NCBI RefSeq assembly: GCF_001039355.2
Contig: NW_019776099.1
Location: 49,308-113,307, forward strand
DNA from: Lingula anatina
Taxonomy: Eukaryota; Brachiopoda; Lingulata; Lingulida; Lingulidae
DNA length: 64,000 bases
Direction: 5' to 3'
The notes beneath the pieces are model-generated. The model searched no databases, was not told the DNA's origin, and worked only from the letters and a program-made list of their open reading frames with translations. This document shows, piece after piece, positions 60,101-64,000 of this stretch (its first letter is position 1; every line of letters starts with the position of its first letter). Both the position numbers and the translations under genes were made by a program.

Positions 60101-63100
60101 TTATGAGAATTCTGATGTCCCATCCCCCTTTCCCATATTTTATTAAAATTTTCACATATTTCCTACTCCTCCCTCTTTCTTCTTACTTAAGTCTTTGAGA
60201 AAGTGGAAGGAATGTCAACAATTTATTTTTCATTATCTCTCATTAGTTCATTTTCAAAGATGAAACATCTCAAGGTCCAAGATCATTCATATAGCAGGTG
60301 TCTTCACAAAGAAATACATATTGAATCATAGCATTCACTATGTCCAAGGGGTAAGCCAGTACAAAGACCTTCTTAATCGCTTTTGCTTTTAAGTATCCTA
60401 CGCTGCGCCTTCAATGGGCATTGTTTGTCTGCCATCTTTGATCAGTCCAGTCGATTCATTGATGTGGAATAAAAGGCTATCAGTGGTTAGAATCTGTCCC
60501 CCTTTCTATACTTGTTTGACTTTCATTACTTGCAAGTTGTACTACACTGATTCTTCAGGGGTGTTTATTGGGGAGGGGAGGGGAGGGGGTAAGAGATATC
60601 AGAGTTACAACACCTTTACTGTAGGCGGTGACTCATTATTGCACCTCATTTCGGACCCTTTCAAAAGTGGGAGGGGTGATTATCAACAGGCAGAATGCCG
60701 AGTTACACAAAGCCGATCATAACCACTCGTTGAAACTGTGAAAGTTCAAACAGACATTCCTGTCTATGTTCAGAGATTGAAAGTCCTCGAGTTTCTCCCG
60801 TTTTACGGGGCACTAGTGTAGTATTAGGCTGGGGTCCCCAGAGTAGTGCTGCTAGTCTCCTTGTTCAAGTACAATGCAGTGTAAATACAGTGTGACACAA
60901 AACACCTTACATTTCCATCTCAAGAAAGAATAACATGGATTTCTATGGTAGAATTCAAAATGGGAGTTTGTGTTTTGTTATGAAGTATGTCCCACACAGC
61001 TTGTATTTGAATAAGGCCTTGGCTGTTTGGATTATTAAATAGGTTAAATGTAGGGGTAGTGTATACACACAGACTGCCAATGGGAGGTGATGGAGGATGC
61101 ATTGCTGTAGTGTTGTGTTACTTCGGCTGCTGAGATAGGCTATTTCATTTGGTCCTATATCAGTGGACTCTGGTCACTTTGAGTGACCAATAATAAAATT
61201 AAAGGCACTTAAAGCAACTGATTTGTACAATTTAACATTTGTACAAAATTAAATTTCCTTTAAAGGAAGTTTTTTAAATAGGCAGATCAGTGTTTCTTAT
61301 TTGGATGGAGAATATAAGTCATAGACTTAAATATCATAACATTAAAAGAGTAATTGTCTCATATTAAAAATGAGGTACCATTATGAAAAATTCCTGTAAA
61401 ATGTGATTGCTTGGAAAAGATATGAAAAATATACAATAATCTAAATTAAACATCAAAGTTCAACTAGAAATAGATTTTTAATTTAGTATATACATAAACA
61501 ATAAAACACAACCTAATTTGAATCAAAGATTGACATTTTAAATATTAGTCTGTATTCAGTTGGGGCAGTCACCAGAAAGATAGCATGTAAAATTGTTTTA
61601 CATTCTCTTTGTGGCCATTTTCCAGTCATTTTGACCACTTGACCTACACTGCCGAGGTGGTCACTCATGTCACAAAGAGCTCACCTTTTGAACTTCATGA
61701 CCTCAATGTTTAAGTTTTTGAAGTCTCAAAACTTGCCAACCATGACCAAAGAAGAAAATTATTTAGTTATAAACAAGCACTATACTAAATGAAATACTAG
61801 TGTTGTTTATGAAATATTGTTTTACAATTACCAGCAAGAGAAATATGTTCTATATTAGTGAAAACATTTTCCTGTTTATAAGTCTTCAATAAAAATGTTT
61901 TTGATGCTGAAATTAGTAACATTTGAGATGATGAAGTCTTTCTTGATAATTTTCATCCCAGTCTTACAAAATTATTTCAGTTATTTTGATAATTTTTCAA
62001 CCATCAAGATGGCATATGAATACAAACCGAGAGTGTCACTGAATACAAATATCGCACATCTTTTCGGCCCATCATGTGAGACAAATTCCCATGTCACACA
62101 TTGTGTCTCTGAACTTTTAGGTAGACAGAGTTGACAGGAAAACCGGTGCTTTCACAGTGCACATCTGGGTTAAACGGTGCTTTTGACTTGTTAACATGTA
62201 CCTCGAGCACAAGTTTGACCCTCAGTGACTATTTTTCAAACTTTTACACTACCTGGCACTTTAATGCTATTGAGCTTTTCAAGTGGGAGTGGAAATATGG
62301 AACATGAAAGTCAGTTTTTACTGCTACCTTTTTTCTTTTGAGATCGTAGGAAGAAAAAAGCAATGAATCAGGATAATTACAGTGAATTATACATATATTT
62401 ATGCATGCAATGATTTGTAACATAGAAATGATTGAAAATGAAGGAATTCTTGTGATAAAGAACTTTTAGTAGCAGTCTTCATCTTTTATGATTAATGGGA
62501 AAAGAAAATAGGAGAGGGATTTGGCAAGTCAAGGACATTTTAAGTATTTTTCTCTTTATTGATGGGTGAATAAAAGTTTGAGAGATAAGGAGAAAATGAG
62601 AATTCTTAGTCACAGAGGATGTATGGCTCAGTGATTTGTGAGACATACATGAAGCAATTTTGTCTTCACTCATCCTTGTTATTGGATGTATTATTGTGAC
62701 AGTCTTCAATATAAGAGCCTTATTATTAAATGACAGAGGTGGGATAATGACTGACATTGGGATTTTTTCTTGCAGCTGTACTTGAAAACCTGTTCATCGA
62801 AACAACGTCAGTTCTGCACTAATTTCACTTGAAAAAAGAAGAAAGTAAACAAACATCCAAATTGGTCTTTCATTTTTGCACACTTTTTATCTAGAATGGA
62901 TACAAAAGTTAATTTTGTTAAGTCGTGTTGATTACATGGCCATATGCTGTTACCCCATTACAAGATGTAATCAACATCTCCTTTGCTGCATGTGATTTTT
63001 TGCATCGGATTGGTCCTGTCTGAACAGAGAATCGTGGAATGGTGATCTACGTGAATGTCCCTCTGGTCACAGACCAGTGAATGTGATTCAAGATTCAAAA

Positions 63101-63856
63101 GCCTTTCACCAGAACCTCAGTATTTCGTTACATAATCCAAAGCTTTTGTCACATCCCAGGCCGTGGTTGAGCTTAACCCACTTGAAGCATCCACTTCGTA
63201 TTCTCCTCCGAATTACAGCCCCTAATCTTTGTGTCACTTCCTTCAGCTGACAATGTGAGAATAGATCCTCGAAAAGAGGCTTTTCAGCTACCCGCAAGTA
63301 TTCCCAAAGTTGACGAGAAACTTGTGGGGTAAATTAGGTGCAGTTGAAAGGAAAGTTTACACCGGGTGAACAGGTGCAGCCATCACATTTTCAAATCAGG
63401 GTTGTCAGAAGTTGCAATGAGACACCAAGAGGTCAATCGTCTACTAGGACATCGATATCTTATACATCCAAAAAAAAAAAAAAAAATGCATGACTAAGCT
63501 TGTCTTATCTGTGACCATGCAGATTACATATATTTTCAATAAAGATGTAGATATAATAATTAAAAAAAAAAAAACAATACTTCTTCATACCTATGAACAA
63601 GGTTGAGTGTTATTATTACATCAGACTTAATCTTTTTTTCCCTTCCAATCTTTCCAGGTCTCTATCACCTTACTAGACCAGAATGACACCCCTCCCTCCT
63701 TTGGGTCATCTCTGTATGAAGTGAATGTCCCTGAAGATGTCCAGCCTGGCTACGTGGTGGCCAGTCTTGTGGCTCAAGATGTGGACAGTGAGGGGACAGT
63801 GACCTACCGTATCTCTAGCGGAGACCTGAGTGTGTTCCAAGTGAACGGAAATACAG
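40396..63856 (+). CDS. FAT4: FAT4-type giant cadherin, first two coding exons, 5' part
   Basis: ATG 40396 (AACATGG context; the frame also opens at a TTG at 40366) starts a signal peptide. Coding exons 40396-45538 and 63658-63856; intron 45539-63657, phase 0, GT-AG. Exon 1 gives about 1,714 codons once one extra C in the run 41764-41769 is discounted. Sixteen cadherin repeats are complete (the last finishes in exon 2) and a 17th starts; linkers such as DENDNSPVF and DVNDNAPVF are clear. Repeats 7 and 15 lack the usual DxNDN linker. Human FAT4 agrees in its N-terminal sequence, repeat order and degenerate repeat 15, so orthology is strong. FAT4 is a very large membrane cadherin that pairs with Dachsous in planar polarity and Hippo signalling. 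The remaining repeats, EGF/laminin-G part, membrane segment and tail lie beyond the window. Confidence 0.9.
41764..41769 (+). pseudogene. FAT4: 1-bp frameshift in a C6 run of FAT4 exon 1
   Basis: Read in the upstream frame, the fourth repeat linker DENDHPP runs into a stop TGA at 41776-41778. Dropping one C gives DENDHPPVF and joins the frame that stays open to 45538. Five C then T is expected, six are present. With 1,247 intact codons downstream, a base-call or consensus error in the homopolymer is the likeliest cause; a real null allele cannot be excluded. Only this point is broken. Confidence 0.85.
48121..48160. repeat. (GT)20 microsatellite
   Basis: Twenty perfect GT units in FAT4 intron 1. 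Confidence 0.98.
53481..53950 (+). repeat. Degenerate tandem repeat, about four units
   Basis: Related blocks begin near 53481, 53632, 53767 and 53847, each with a G(A/T)TTTGAGTT-like start, AAAACA, a GC-TTAG core and CAGTTT/GTTT, followed in most by a CATC(T/C)TC...GTTCAAG/GTTTGAAAG segment. Units are about 90-150 bp and strongly diverged, so the duplication is old. Confidence 0.5.
55148..55364 (-). mobile_element. TIR element copy B (inverted)
   Basis: Same element as 24484-24711 and 59305-59520, in the opposite orientation. Ends: CCATAGATTTTAGATCGATCTA and GGTCGATCTAATCTATGG, i.e. mirror-image termini. Contains GGGGAGTCTCACTAGATTAC and GCGTGAACCCCCCAGGGAG, the reverse complements of landmarks in copies A and C. 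Confidence 0.85.
59305..59520 (+). mobile_element. TIR element copy C
   Basis: Ends CATAGATTAGATCGACCTA and TAGATCGATCTAAAAG. Interior matches copy A and the inverse of copy B very closely, including AGCCGGGCGGACACGAAAGT shared with B. B and C are more alike than either is to A. Confidence 0.85.
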
Positions 63857-64000
63857 GTGGGTGTTTTTTTTTTTTTCTTTCTTTTTTTTTAAGTGATTGG
63901 AAGAGATGGACAGAGGTCTGTCCTAAAAGGAGCGTGCTATTGTCGTAAAGATTGCAGTACTTTACAGGATTTTATCTCTCCACTTTTCTCTGAGATGAAA
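63857..64000 (+). other. FAT4: Start of FAT4 intron 2 (cut by window end)
   Basis: Donor ACAG|GTGGGT at 63857 (phase 1) followed by a long T-rich tract. Nothing else is seen. Confidence 0.8.

Larger units (their letters stand above)
45539..63657 (+). other. FAT4: FAT4 intron 1 (18.1 kb)
   Basis: Donor CAG|GTAGGT at 45539 and acceptor TTTCCAG ending at 63657. No nested gene is supported; open frames are short and repeat-poor. Contents: (GT)20 at 48121-48160, a degenerate tandem array at 53481-53950, two inverted copies of the TIR element (55148-55364, 59305-59520), T runs near 58125-58170 and a G run near 59943. Long first introns of developmental cadherins often hold enhancers; none is identified by eye. 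Confidence 0.8.

Noticed and set aside
45599-63640. Nested gene within FAT4 intron 1
   Set aside because: All frames are under about 100 codons, without domain, codon bias or convincing splice sites.
1-64000. CRISPR arrays, bacterial operons, viral or integrated phage genes
   Set aside because: No regularly spaced repeats, ribosome-binding sites or viral proteins seen; the genes are clearly animal.

Overview
The window is animal nuclear DNA: AT-rich, full of GT-AG introns, microsatellites, small terminal-inverted-repeat elements and long introns. The gene set (a multi-FAS1 secreted protein, DNAJC30-type J proteins, DIS3, a FAT4-type cadherin) and repeats of a kind I associate with marine invertebrates suggest a non-vertebrate metazoan such as an echinoderm, hemichordate, cephalochordate or lophotrochozoan. 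The phylum cannot be fixed from the sequence alone. One base is ambiguous (n at 14184).

Layout. 1-4150: gene-poor AT-rich DNA. 4157-11574 (+): a 14-exon gene for a secreted protein of about 936 aa with six FAS1 domains in three A-B pairs. 11575-14284: repeat-rich spacer with a dense cluster of the palindrome TAGGCCTA. 14542-27628 (+): seven intronless J-domain genes in one tandem array, all with HPD, most with a mitochondrial-type N-terminus and one C-terminal membrane segment. A CpG-richer promoter-like block (16827-17133) with NRF-1-like motifs and several good 5' splice sites lies inside the array, and most downstream ORFs have a good 3' splice site before their ATG. 28512-39589 (-): complete DIS3 (exosome nuclease, 23 exons, 926 aa), convergent with the array. 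40396-63856 (+, runs off the window): the first two coding exons of a FAT4 orthologue, head to head with DIS3, with a 5.1 kb first coding exon, a 1-bp frameshift in a C run and an 18.1 kb first intron.

The genes do not form one pathway. The J-protein array is the most unusual part: a local expansion of a normally single-exon mitochondrial co-chaperone family, with sequence signs that several members could share a promoter and leader exon. ATG starts replace upstream TTG/GTG codons in six reading frames, and exon boundaries were set by hand from splice sites and phase; no transcript data were available.
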